This document shows positions 33,531 to 42,200 of a DNA stretch of 64,000 bases, in pieces; within the stretch, counting starts at the first letter, position 1; the number at the start of each line of letters is the position of its first letter. The stretch is taken from positions 123,689 through 187,688 of the forward strand of contig VSDK01027850.1 of assembly GCA_009767595.1 (NCBI GenBank), given 5' to 3'. Under the pieces are notes generated by a model that saw only the letters and a program-made list of their open reading frames with translations, ran no database searches and was not told the origin of the DNA. Position numbers and translations under genes: made by a program. The stretch is from Symbiodinium kawagutii. Its lineage: Eukaryota > Sar > Dinophyceae > Suessiales > Symbiodiniaceae.

Positions 33531-36500
33531 GAAATAGGCGGCGGAGCCCGGATGCCAGTGGACTCCGTGACGCCAAAGCCTTGGGAAAGGATGAGAAGAA
33601 GCCCTCCGCCAGATCGCCGCGTGGTGATAAGCGAAAGGCCTCGGATGATGGAAGAAAAGGGGAAGACAGGGACCGAAGAAGAAGAAGGAGGAGGAACAAA
33701 GGAGAAGAAAGAAGAGAATCCCCGAAAAGGAGGAGGAAAGAATCGGTGGATGAAGTGGCAGCAGAGGAAGAAGACGAAAGGAAAAGGAAAAGGGAAAGGA
33801 AAAGATCAGCCGAGGAGAAGCGCATGGAGGAGAAGCCCAACACCCGTGCCGAGTCCTTCGACGAGAGCTCCGTGAGGTCTGGGGAGTTAACTCAAGCTGC
33901 AGCTGAAGCATTGGAGTTGATGCGAGTATGGCTGAAGGATGAGGACACTGGCAACCTCAGCATCGCGCAGTCAGGGGCCTTAATGGCTTTGTGCTGCTGG
34001 CGAAGTGGTACCGACTTGGGCAACTACCTGAATCGATCAGTGATGCCAGAGTCAGACGTGGCTGATGGAGACAAGAGGCAACGGAGTCTCTTACCTCTGC
34101 CACTGTTGGATGATTCGAAGGTAGAGCTTGCCCAACTCTTCAGCGATGGCGAGTTCAGAAAGCTTGCGGGGAAGAGTGGTACCAAGAAGGGCGAGAAGGT
34201 GAAGGCCAACAAAGTCAGCAGACGCCGGGGATTGCTCATGTGGCACGGATTGGCTGTTGTATGCCTCAACTTCTTGTGGACTGGAGGCACCAAGAAAGCT
34301 CGAGTGAACAAGGGCCCTCCAACAAAAGCGCAGTCGATGGCCTTGGATAGGCTTTGGGAGGCGGTCAAGGTGTTCATGGATGATGACTCTGAGGTGAAGG
34401 ATAAAGTTCCAAGGTCACCGGAAGCAGGATCCTGGGGAGCCAAGCTGGGTGACGTGAGGATTTCCTACAAGGGTGAAGTGATCCAGAAAGCTCAACGATT
34501 GACCCTGGACCAGATACTTCCCGGACTACCCCCTGCAGGATATGGTGGTCGAGTTTCTCTTGCAGAGCTGTGCGAGGGGGAAGTCAGAGAAAAGCTGGAG
34601 CACCCTTTGAGTAACCTGGTCCCAGAGGAGGAACTGCCAGAGGACATCCCCTCGCCTGCCGTGCACGCAGATCCAGCTCAGTGGGCTTTGATAGCCCGAG
34701 AGCTTTTGGAGCGGGGCTTGGTGGAGCCTGTGGAGAAGCCTCATGAGGTGAAGGGACAGGCGGTGTTCAATGGGTCTTTTGGAGTTCAGAAGCCTGGCAA
34801 ATACCTGGAGGATGAGCGGCCGGTGTTGAGGCTCATTATGGACTTTCGAGGGACCAATACGGTCACCAAGGTCATCGCTGGGGATGTGCGAAGCCTCACA
34901 GGAGCTCCAGCCTTGCAGCACATAGTGCTGCCACGAGGTAAAGTGCTGAGAATTTCAGCGGACGACCTTGTGGCGGCATTTTACCTCTTTGGATTGCCAA
35001 AGGGTTGGAGCCAGCTGATGACTTTCAAGGAGAAGGTGAGTTGGAAGGACGTTGGATTTGACCGCCCAGGATCAACATACCTGGGAGCCACTGTCCTTCC
35101 AATGGGCTGGGCAAGTGCTGTTGGAGTGATGCAGCACGCTCACCGACGCCTGGCACTTCGCAGCCCTCTTCAAGGGGGAGCGGGGTTGCTAGGAGATTGC
35201 GAGATCCGTCGGGATGCCAAGTTTCCTGACCAGGAGGTGAAGGACTCGCTGTGGAGCTTGTATCTGGATGATGCAACCTTGGTGGAAATCATGGAGAAGC
35301 GGCTGGCTGAGGAGATGGCTGGGAAGAGCTCGGAAGAGGAACAGAAGTTGCGCACGGCATATCATCACTGGGGTGTGCCGATCAGCTTTGACAAGGCATT
35401 GCTTCGAGAGGCCAGAGCTGAAAAACTGGGGTCAGTGATTGACGGAGATCGAGGCTTGCTCAGGTCTTCAATGAAGAGGGCCTTGGACACCATGGGATTG
35501 GTGTTCTGGATGTTGAGGCAAGATCAAGTGCCTCGAAAAGCGCTTCAAGTTTTCTTGGGGCGTGAAGTACACACGCTGCAATTTCGAAGGCCTCTGTTTG
35601 GGGTGTTCGATTATCTGTGGAAGGCTGTGGCCGATGGTGGACCGATGGTGGAGCTCAACTTGAAGGAGACAGAGGAGCTCTTCTTGGCCAGCTTCTCTCA
35701 GCCAATGAGGTACACTGACCTGAAAGCTGGACTGCATGAGGTGGTAACGGCGAGTGATGCGAGTGAAAGTGGAGGAGGCCTGGTTTATGGAACCAAGCTT
35801 ACCAGCCAAGGGGTCCGAGAGGCCTATGCGTTGGAAGAAGGCTTGGAGGAGATGCCAACCCAGGCCATAAAAGCCAATGCGCAGGAGGAGGTTGTGTTGG
35901 TGTTTGATATGTTTGCAGGCATTGGTGGCCTGTCACAAGCTCTGAAGTTGGCAGGTTTGGAGGTGAGCCGCCTGGTGGTGGTTGAAAAGGACCCAGGATG
36001 CCGAAGAGTGAACAAAGTGCGCTTCCCCGGGTGTGATGTCATCACGGATATCAACACGGTCACAAAGGACCAGGTGGAGAAGATCATGCGCAGTGTGCCT
36101 GGCCTGACTGGAGTCGTAGCAGGAGGTGGCTCACCGTGCCAGGGACTCAGCAAGCTGTCAATCAACAGACGGCATCTGGAGGACCCTCGCTCGAAGTTGT
36201 TCTTCAAGCTGGCAGACATCCTGATGTGGGTGGCTGAAGTTGCAGAAGAGATGCAAGTTTGGCACCTGGAGTTGGTAGAGAACGTCGTTGGTGATGAAGC
36301 TGACGTTCAGCAGATGACAAAGCAGCTGGGATGGAAACCCATCCGAAGTTGTGCCAGTGGACTATCTCGTGTGAGAAGGCCAAGGTTGTTCTGGTGCTCA
36401 GAAAGTTTGGAAGATCATCCATGCTTCACTCGAGTCGTGGGGCCGGCCTATGATGAGGTCATCTTCGAGGAGAAGCCGGAGCCGATGGAAAACGTGGCAG

Positions 36501-37600
36501 ATAAGGGGTGGTCTTGGTCTGGTGGAGAGGCTGATGACAGCCTCCGACTGCCTACTTTTACCAGGGCGATTCCTCGGGATCGACCACCTCCTGCCCCAGC
36601 CGGATTAAGTTCCTGCAGTGAAGTCACAAAGGAGAAATGGAAACAAGACCAGATGAAGTTCCCGCCATACACATATGCTCCTCAGTTTTTGTTCCACAAC
36701 ATGGAGGCAAAGGGTGAGTCTCGGGTAGCCAGCGCAAGTGAGCGAGAAAGGCTGATGGGCTATCCGACGGGACACACCTTACCTCTGATGAAGGGGGAAA
36801 CCAAGTCAAAGCAACAGGAACAAGCTTTGGAGGTGCAGCGACAGGCGGCTTTGGGAAACGCCTTTCATGCAGTACACGTGGCCTGCATCCTGGACCTCTT
36901 GCTGTGGTCCATGCACCTCAGAACTGACCCGGTCACTCCTGAGATCATCCTCAAAAGATGGCATGAGAAGATGGAGGTGCCTGTGGAGGAGATGGCTGCT
37001 CCACCAGTCCTCTCTGATGGGGAAGGTGAAGCGGAAGCTTTGACCGACAAGGAGGCTGAAGAAGCAGTGAGTCTGCTGGAGCCGTCCGGTCGCGCAGAGT
37101 GGCTGCGTTTGGCCAGTCACAAGAGCCTGATGATGCCCGATGCCAAAGCGCTAGGCATCAGACTGGTACATCAATACCTGAGGCGTATGGAATTCAGGGG
37201 CTCTGATGTACGCCTCGACCTGGGTGTGATTTTTCGACCGGATTCGGTCATTCGCACAAGCATCAATCCAAAGAGATGGGTGTGGCGAACAGCGCAGAGC
37301 TACCCATGGCGAGGTACAGCTCATATCAACGTCCTTGAGCTGATGGCCATATTGCGAGGGCTGGAGTGGAGGGCACGTAGTGCTTCGTTCCACAGCTGCA
37401 GATTTTTGCACTTGAGCGATTCGCAAATCTGCCTTTCAGTCCTCGCAAAAGGTAGATCGTCAAGTCGCCAGATCAACAGGATCCTGAGGAAGATCAACAG
37501 CCTTTGCGTCGCGCTCAATCTCCTTCCATTATGGGCATGGGTGGCATCTCGGCTGAATCCAGCCGATGCCCCGTCTCGGAGATATGCCGAGGACAATTAG
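33074..37600 (+). CDS. ORF2, reverse transcriptase - split RNase H - C5-cytosine DNA methyltransferase
   Basis: A 1508-residue polyprotein. Residues 1-270 are Arg/Lys/Glu-rich and probably disordered. The RT palm has LRISADDLVAAFYLF (Asp630) and LYLDDAT (Asp732-Asp733). RNase H begins with TASDASESGGG (Asp895). The methyltransferase has motif I DMFAGIGGLSQAL (945), motif IV GGSPCQG with catalytic Cys1022, motif VI ENV (1069-1071), motif VIII SRVRRPR (1098-1104), then RERLMGYPTGHT and motif X LGNAF (1260-1264). RNase H resumes with HINVLELMAI (Glu1422), LSDSQ (Asp1449) and LNPADAPSR (Asp1498). Copying of the element RNA to DNA and 5-methylation of cytosine are the expected activities (family knowledge). 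The frame is open upstream to 32882, so entry could be by the ATG at 33074 or by -1 frameshift from ORF1. The stop TAG lies inside ORF3. Confidence 0.9.
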   Translation: MAAVPEIPRKALEERHARAEQVPGDKSRRRRRGDELGRSSGDGLRHPSGADSAPTEPDRGSEPPRGGDVGPGVGFAAAGRSPPPGRSVDAEAEGCRDSIGRRKLASSQASGVDTSGRSFPDHGGRAEESSKDRAQRPEAQGDGGEGKASKEIGNRRRSPDASGLRDAKALGKDEKKPSARSPRGDKRKASDDGRKGEDRDRRRRRRRNKGEERRESPKRRRKESVDEVAAEEEDERKRKRERKRSAEEKRMEEKPNTRAESFDESSVRSGELTQAAAEALELMRVWLKDEDTGNLSIAQSGALMALCCWRSGTDLGNYLNRSVMPESDVADGDKRQRSLLPLPLLDDSKVELAQLFSDGEFRKLAGKSGTKKGEKVKANKVSRRRGLLMWHGLAVVCLNFLWTGGTKKARVNKGPPTKAQSMALDRLWEAVKVFMDDDSEVKDKVPRSPEAGSWGAKLGDVRISYKGEVIQKAQRLTLDQILPGLPPAGYGGRVSLAELCEGEVREKLEHPLSNLVPEEELPEDIPSPAVHADPAQWALIARELLERGLVEPVEKPHEVKGQAVFNGSFGVQKPGKYLEDERPVLRLIMDFRGTNTVTKVIAGDVRSLTGAPALQHIVLPRGKVLRISADDLVAAFYLFGLPKGWSQLMTFKEKVSWKDVGFDRPGSTYLGATVLPMGWASAVGVMQHAHRRLALRSPLQGGAGLLGDCEIRRDAKFPDQEVKDSLWSLYLDDATLVEIMEKRLAEEMAGKSSEEEQKLRTAYHHWGVPISFDKALLREARAEKLGSVIDGDRGLLRSSMKRALDTMGLVFWMLRQDQVPRKALQVFLGREVHTLQFRRPLFGVFDYLWKAVADGGPMVELNLKETEELFLASFSQPMRYTDLKAGLHEVVTASDASESGGGLVYGTKLTSQGVREAYALEEGLEEMPTQAIKANAQEEVVLVFDMFAGIGGLSQALKLAGLEVSRLVVVEKDPGCRRVNKVRFPGCDVITDINTVTKDQVEKIMRSVPGLTGVVAGGGSPCQGLSKLSINRRHLEDPRSKLFFKLADILMWVAEVAEEMQVWHLELVENVVGDEADVQQMTKQLGWKPIRSCASGLSRVRRPRLFWCSESLEDHPCFTRVVGPAYDEVIFEEKPEPMENVADKGWSWSGGEADDSLRLPTFTRAIPRDRPPPAPAGLSSCSEVTKEKWKQDQMKFPPYTYAPQFLFHNMEAKGESRVASASERERLMGYPTGHTLPLMKGETKSKQQEQALEVQRQAALGNAFHAVHVACILDLLLWSMHLRTDPVTPEIILKRWHEKMEVPVEEMAAPPVLSDGEGEAEALTDKEAEEAVSLLEPSGRAEWLRLASHKSLMMPDAKALGIRLVHQYLRRMEFRGSDVRLDLGVIFRPDSVIRTSINPKRWVWRTAQSYPWRGTAHINVLELMAILRGLEWRARSASFHSCRFLHLSDSQICLSVLAKGRSSSRQINRILRKINSLCVALNLLPLWAWVASRLNPADAPSRRYAEDN
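35900..36900 (+). other. C5-cytosine DNA methyltransferase domain inside ORF2
   Basis: Residues about 943-1276 of ORF2. All diagnostic motifs are present in order: SAM-binding DMFAGIGG, catalytic PCQ, ENV, the RxRxR-type SRVRRPR and the C-terminal GNAF. A target-recognition segment of about 110 residues lies between motif VIII and RERLMGYP. No CXXC, PWWP, BAH or ATPase module is attached, which resembles a bare bacterial-like or DNMT3-like core. The domain appears catalytically competent. Confidence 0.9.
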
Positions 37601-38537
37601 ATATCAGGAAACCAAGGAGATGAGACGGCGTGAAAGGCAACAGATAGGGCGACTTCAGGATCAACAAGTTTCACAGACGACAGTGCAACGTTACTCGAAT
37701 TCAATGCAGGACTTTGTGACCTTTGGTGGGTTCAGCCAGGCCCAGCTCCTTCACCACCCTGATGTGGAAGCCTTGCTCTCAGCATATATAGAAAGGCTAT
37801 GGGAAGATGGGGACACAAAGACCATGGCTTCCTATACAGTGGCAGCGGTGCAATACTTTCAGCCCAGGTTGAAAGGTCAGCTGAAGCAACCTTGGAAGCT
37901 GCTATCACTGTGGAGTAAGCTGGAACAGCCTCGGCGTGCAACGCCATTGAGCCCAGACCTGCTCTTGGCTGTGGCTGGTCAGTTCATTGCTTGGAGATGG
38001 CAGGACCTGGGCCACCTCTGTGTGGTGGGGTTCTGTGGTTTCCTCCGAACTGGCGAGATGTTCCAGCTGAAGCGAAGCCATGTGGTGCTACCGCGCTCCT
38101 CTTCCCAAGATGCTGTCCTGTTTATACAAGACAGCAAAACAGCAAAACGAAACTTTCTGCAATGGGAGAAGGTCATCATCTCGGAACAAGTGGGGATACG
38201 CTCGCTACGGGCCTTGTGTGCTCATCGGCGACCTGATGACCTGCTGGTGGATGTGACGCCACAAAAGTTTCGTGACCTGTGGCATCAGGTGATCCAAGCA
38301 TTGGGCCTTGGCTGCTTCCACTACCTGCCTTACAGCCTTCGGCGCGGCGGGGCCACTTCGGCCTACCGCAATGGAGCTACCTTCGAGCAGCTGCTCGAAA
38401 AAGGTAGGTGGAAGCATTTGGCTACAGCCCGCCTATACTTGGATCAAGGCCTCCAAGAGTATGCTTCTTTGACAGTCCCTCCAGCAGCCCACCCTTTTAT
38501 CCGCGCTGCCCAGCAACGCTTTAGGTCAGCCGGGTAG
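37566..38537 (+). CDS. ORF3, tyrosine recombinase
   Basis: A 323-residue site-specific recombinase expected to insert circular cDNA without a target duplication (DIRS-family knowledge). The start ATG at 37566 lies 35 bases before the end of ORF2, in the +1 frame. An N-terminal helical DNA-binding region holds residues 25-130. The catalytic domain shows Arg161 in GFCGFLRTGEM and Arg259 in PYSLRRGGAT. His284 lies in GRWKHLATARLYLDQ, with Tyr291 as the nucleophile. The usual His of the HxxR box is replaced by Tyr256, giving YSLR. The stop is TAG at 38535-38537. The arrangement Arg...xxxR...His...Tyr and the intact length indicate a functional enzyme. It follows RT/RNase H as in DIRS and Ngaro-type elements. 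Confidence 0.88.
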   Translation: MPRLGDMPRTIRYQETKEMRRRERQQIGRLQDQQVSQTTVQRYSNSMQDFVTFGGFSQAQLLHHPDVEALLSAYIERLWEDGDTKTMASYTVAAVQYFQPRLKGQLKQPWKLLSLWSKLEQPRRATPLSPDLLLAVAGQFIAWRWQDLGHLCVVGFCGFLRTGEMFQLKRSHVVLPRSSSQDAVLFIQDSKTAKRNFLQWEKVIISEQVGIRSLRALCAHRRPDDLLVDVTPQKFRDLWHQVIQALGLGCFHYLPYSLRRGGATSAYRNGATFEQLLEKGRWKHLATARLYLDQGLQEYASLTVPPAAHPFIRAAQQRFRSAG

Positions 38538-39170
38538 GGGCGCGTGGAATAGCACGGTCCGTAATGGATAGTGCTGGTGGGCTGTGCTCTGTTAAACAGA
38601 GCTGGAGGTTGGCTGCGGTGCTAGCCTAACTTGCAGAGGGCACCTGACTCTGGCAAAAAGCGCTAGCTTGCTTGAGGCATAGGTTGGGCACGGATGTAAT
38701 GCATATATATATACATGTCAAATGGATAGATAGACACATGTACTCAGATGATGGCATTGGGACTGCCTGTGACGAGCCATTTGGGCACAAAACATTGATG
38801 CTGGAAGTCGGATTCACCCAGAAAAATCCTACCAGACGTAGAGGTCCTGAACGATAACAAAACGATAACAAAAACGATAACAAATCGAACAAAATCCTCC
38901 TCCAATAGGCAACTGACCATTTCTGGCTCGGAGGCTTCTTTGCACTGCAGCCCTTTTTCCGGTTAAATTGACATGTGATATATTGATTGGCTGAGAAGCT
39001 GACACTTAACAAAACCTGTCATTGCCAAGCATTTCCTGGCATCTATGGAAAAAAAACCCGTTTTCTTTCAAACTCCCATCTGTTTGCTTGCCTTATCATT
39101 GGTTTCTAGTGCCAACCTCTCTAATCAAAATAGACAAGCAAACATGCTGGTTATGTTGAGAGGCTAAAAC
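38538..39170 (+). other. 3' non-coding region of the DIRS-like element
   Basis: Contains three closely spaced copies of acgataac at 38851, 38862 and 38874, the octamer that also ends R1 and R2. A (TA)n tract at 38703-38712 mirrors the one at 31755-31768 in the leader. At 39049-39069 there is aaaaaaaacccgttttcttt, similar to the terminal inverted repeat in the orientation expected of a DIRS internal complementary region. No coding frame. Confidence 0.45.
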
Positions 39171-39206
39171 CTGAAAAAACGACAAAAGGAAAAAAAAAAC
39201 GATAAC
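39171..39206 (+). repeat. Subterminal direct repeat R2
   Basis: Begins ctgaaaaaacgacaaaagg and ends acgataac, in the same orientation as R1 at 31716-31750. Confidence 0.75.
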
Positions 39207-39223
39207 ATGATTTGGCGCATAAG

Positions 39224-39245
39224 AGAAAGACACGGGGTTTTTATA
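39224..39245 (-). repeat. Right terminal inverted repeat of the DIRS-like element
   Basis: gaaagacacggggtttttat, the inverted counterpart of 31651-31671. The next bases (caacccttgaaag) show no duplication of the left flank. Confidence 0.6.
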
Positions 39246-42200
39246 CAACCCTTGAAAGTCCTTGAAAGGAACAGTTGAGCACTGATACTTTTAGAACTGC
39301 TCAACAGTCCTTTCAAACATTTAACAGGTCATAACAGATACTGCTTGGCAGTCCTTTCAAAGTATTTTCAGTCTCAAACAGAACCAGATCCACAACTTAT
39401 CAAGATCCCTTTCAAAGATCCTGCCGACAGAAATGGCGGTGACTTGCTGTGGTGCATAAGTCACCACGAGCCCCCGCACCACAAGCCCTCGCATCGTCAG
39501 CACGTGTCACCACCATGGAAAAGATTCCAGGCTTGCAGACCAATGGCGGCACACAAAGGCGCTGGTGTTTGCTGTTGACCACACGACTCTGTTTGAGAAG
39601 GACATGATCCACAAGAGTCATGGAATGCATCACACTATCCCAGGGACAGCAGCAAATAGCCTTGAGAAAACACAAAGACTGCTGGCATTCCGAAAACAGC
39701 ATTCCTTGCATATCTTGGGGTTACAGGACACATCCACATTCCATCACATTCCCCAAATTTGACCCACCACAAGCATCGTCACAGGAAGGCCTCCTTCGTC
39801 CCACCCTTCACATTGACGTCCATGGCTGCCGTGATCCGTGGGTCTCCCCAGCAGCGACCACACTGGCATTGCGTGCGCTGCGGTGTGGCTCTAAGGCCTG
39901 CAACGCCATCGCATCTCACAGTGGGCTTGGCAGCCATGAACCATGAGGTCGCCATGCCACTGGAATTGCTGATGACATTTCGCTGTGATGACTTTTTGTT
40001 ATGATTTTTGTGTCACAGACTTTTTTGGACACTCTAAGTGTCACAGTATGTATGCAGTACACCACATTCTTTTGATCTCAGAATGTTTCATGATGTTTCG
40101 TGATGTTTGTGTTGCCCTTTGGCTTCAGGTTGCCATGGGGCGAGGTCCCCTGTCACAAGCTCGCTTGGAGGCTTTTGCACAAGCTTTGCAGGCCGAGCAC
40201 AGCGGGCACCGATGGACGTCATGATGAGTGAAACACACAGACAAACCATCTAAGGATTTCGCATGGAACACTTGAGACCCGACGCTTAACCAGGTAATGC
40301 ATGACAACAAAAAATAGATCAATGCATAAATTGCATACTTATCCAAATTGTTTTCTCAATGAGTCAGTACACAAGCATCTCACACTATCGCCGTTTGTTG
40401 TGTGGCGTTGGCAGCGTTGGTGTGGAAAGAACATGGCAACACCGAGAGAAACCCAACATGTTGCAGTTTGGTGATCTCTCCCTGCTTTTGAGGCTGAGCT
40501 CAATGCCGTGCTGCAAAGCATGGACTTAAAGCCAAGGCGCAATGGCTTGTGGATTGCCTTCAAATCTTTCACGTAGAAATTCTATGACGTTATAAGCTCG
40601 AAAAATCATCTTTGACCAAATGTCTAGACTTTTGTAGGTCTTGAAATTCCTCAGCTCAACAACGCGCATAGAAATCAAGGTCGTACGCATGAGACAACGT
40701 AGGCTGAGACACGTTTCTCTTCCCCAACTGGGAAGTACCGGCGATTGTTGCAATGCTCAGGGTGCAACTTGTGCGGGTGCTGCTGCAATCAGGCCGGAGT
40801 TGCATAGGGATGAGGGCGTTTGAAACAACTTGAAAACGTGAATTCAACCTGACCAAAGAACATTTTGATGAAAACAAAAACGCAAACTTGAGAAAGACTC
40901 ATTCAAGTAAGAAGATGGACATGAATCCAAATTGAAGCATCTTGAAAATGATCCATAGATTCTGGACTTTTGAATCCAGCTACATCGAAGCATTTAATCT
41001 AAAGATGGGCATGTTTTCTCTTCAGCTTCTTGTCAGGTGTCGAACGCCTCTCTGGGGCTTGGCCTGCCGAGGAGCCCCTTGGGCACCCATGTCTTTCTCC
41101 ACTTGAAACCTCCACCTTCCAAATCAAATCAGATTTCCAAAGCGAAGTTCTAAGATGAATGTCATCCCCATGTACTGATACATCATGGTACATCTAGAGC
41201 ATCATTTGATTTGTTCATTTGGACTCCATAAAGATTAATAGCTTTCATACATTTGCAGAGGCGGCCAAGGGTAAGCAGAGATGGCAATCCAAAGCACGGT
41301 CAGGAGCAGCGCCTCACGCAGTCCCAACAGGTGGAGTGCCACGACGTGACTGGAAATCGATGTGTGGTAACGCTGATGAGTTGACTTCGAATTTAGATGC
41401 AGTTAACTCAACTCATTTGACTAAGTAAAAGCAGTTAGTGAACTCAAGAGATGCGTTGACTTCAGCTTGTGTTTCAGATGTTGAGATCGATCGCAGGCTA
41501 TGGCCGCTGGATTCACTCACTCATGTCAACTGGAGCTGTCCAAGGCAGTGAACTCAGATCCACACAGCTTCCAAGCGGCGTGGCACAGCTGGGTCTCAGG
41601 CACTCCGGAAGGCGTTGAGTCGTGATGAGGCGCTTCGGAATGTGAACGACTTGGGAAGGGAATTGAAAGACGGGAGGAGATATCAGGAGGACAATGAAAT
41701 TGAAAGAATGGAATTGAAAGAGCAAAGGAAAGGGAAAGGGAAGAAGTTTTGAAACTGGAAATTGAAAGACTTCTTGAATGGAAGTGTCAGAGCTTTGAAT
41801 GAGAAGAACGACCAGAAGAGGGAGTTGAATGAGAAGAAAGAGAAGAACGAGCCGAATGAGATGAGGAATGGCGGAGCATGATGGGACCACGGTGGACCAT
41901 CGTAGACAGCGGAGCATGGAAGTCAAGTCGTGCAAAGTGCACAGAACTACGAGCTGACGCCAGGCGGGTACTGCCCGATTGGGCCGTGCTGTGACAAAGG
42001 TGGGGCTCTCGCAGCGCTTTGTCAGTGCACAAATTTGATCCGTGCCAGGCATGGGCTATTTGCTGTAGGAGTGACCTACCCATGTTGTGCAACCCTGAGA
42101 GATGTGGGGATATGGTGAGGTGGATGGTTTGGATCATTTGGGTGGTAGCTTGGGGTGGGAGGGGTGTAAGTCTGGAATTGTTTGGACGAAGCAAATTGCT

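Larger units (their letters stand above)
31651..39245 (+). mobile_element. DIRS-like tyrosine-recombinase retrotransposon encoding a C5-cytosine methyltransferase
   Basis: A roughly 7.6-kb element with three long overlapping reading frames in an otherwise gene-poor setting. They encode Gag-like, RT/RNase H/DNA methyltransferase and tyrosine recombinase proteins. A tyrosine recombinase in place of a DDE integrase defines the DIRS order of retrotransposons. The outer ends are imperfect inverted repeats (31651-31671 and 39224-39245), and a 35-36-bp direct repeat lies just inside each end. No target-site duplication is visible, as expected for recombinase-mediated insertion. All catalytic motifs and frames are intact, so the copy is probably young. 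C5 methyltransferases in retrotransposons have been reported for dinoflagellates and charophyte algae. Canonical DIRS elements instead carry a Dam-like adenine methylase domain. The exact boundaries are inferred. Confidence 0.85.

Noticed and set aside
33123..33911. 262-residue open frame on the minus strand inside the retrotransposon
   Set aside because: It is antisense to the overlapping ORF1/ORF2 region, has repeat-like Ser/Phe/Leu composition and no domain. The plus-strand frames explain the openness.
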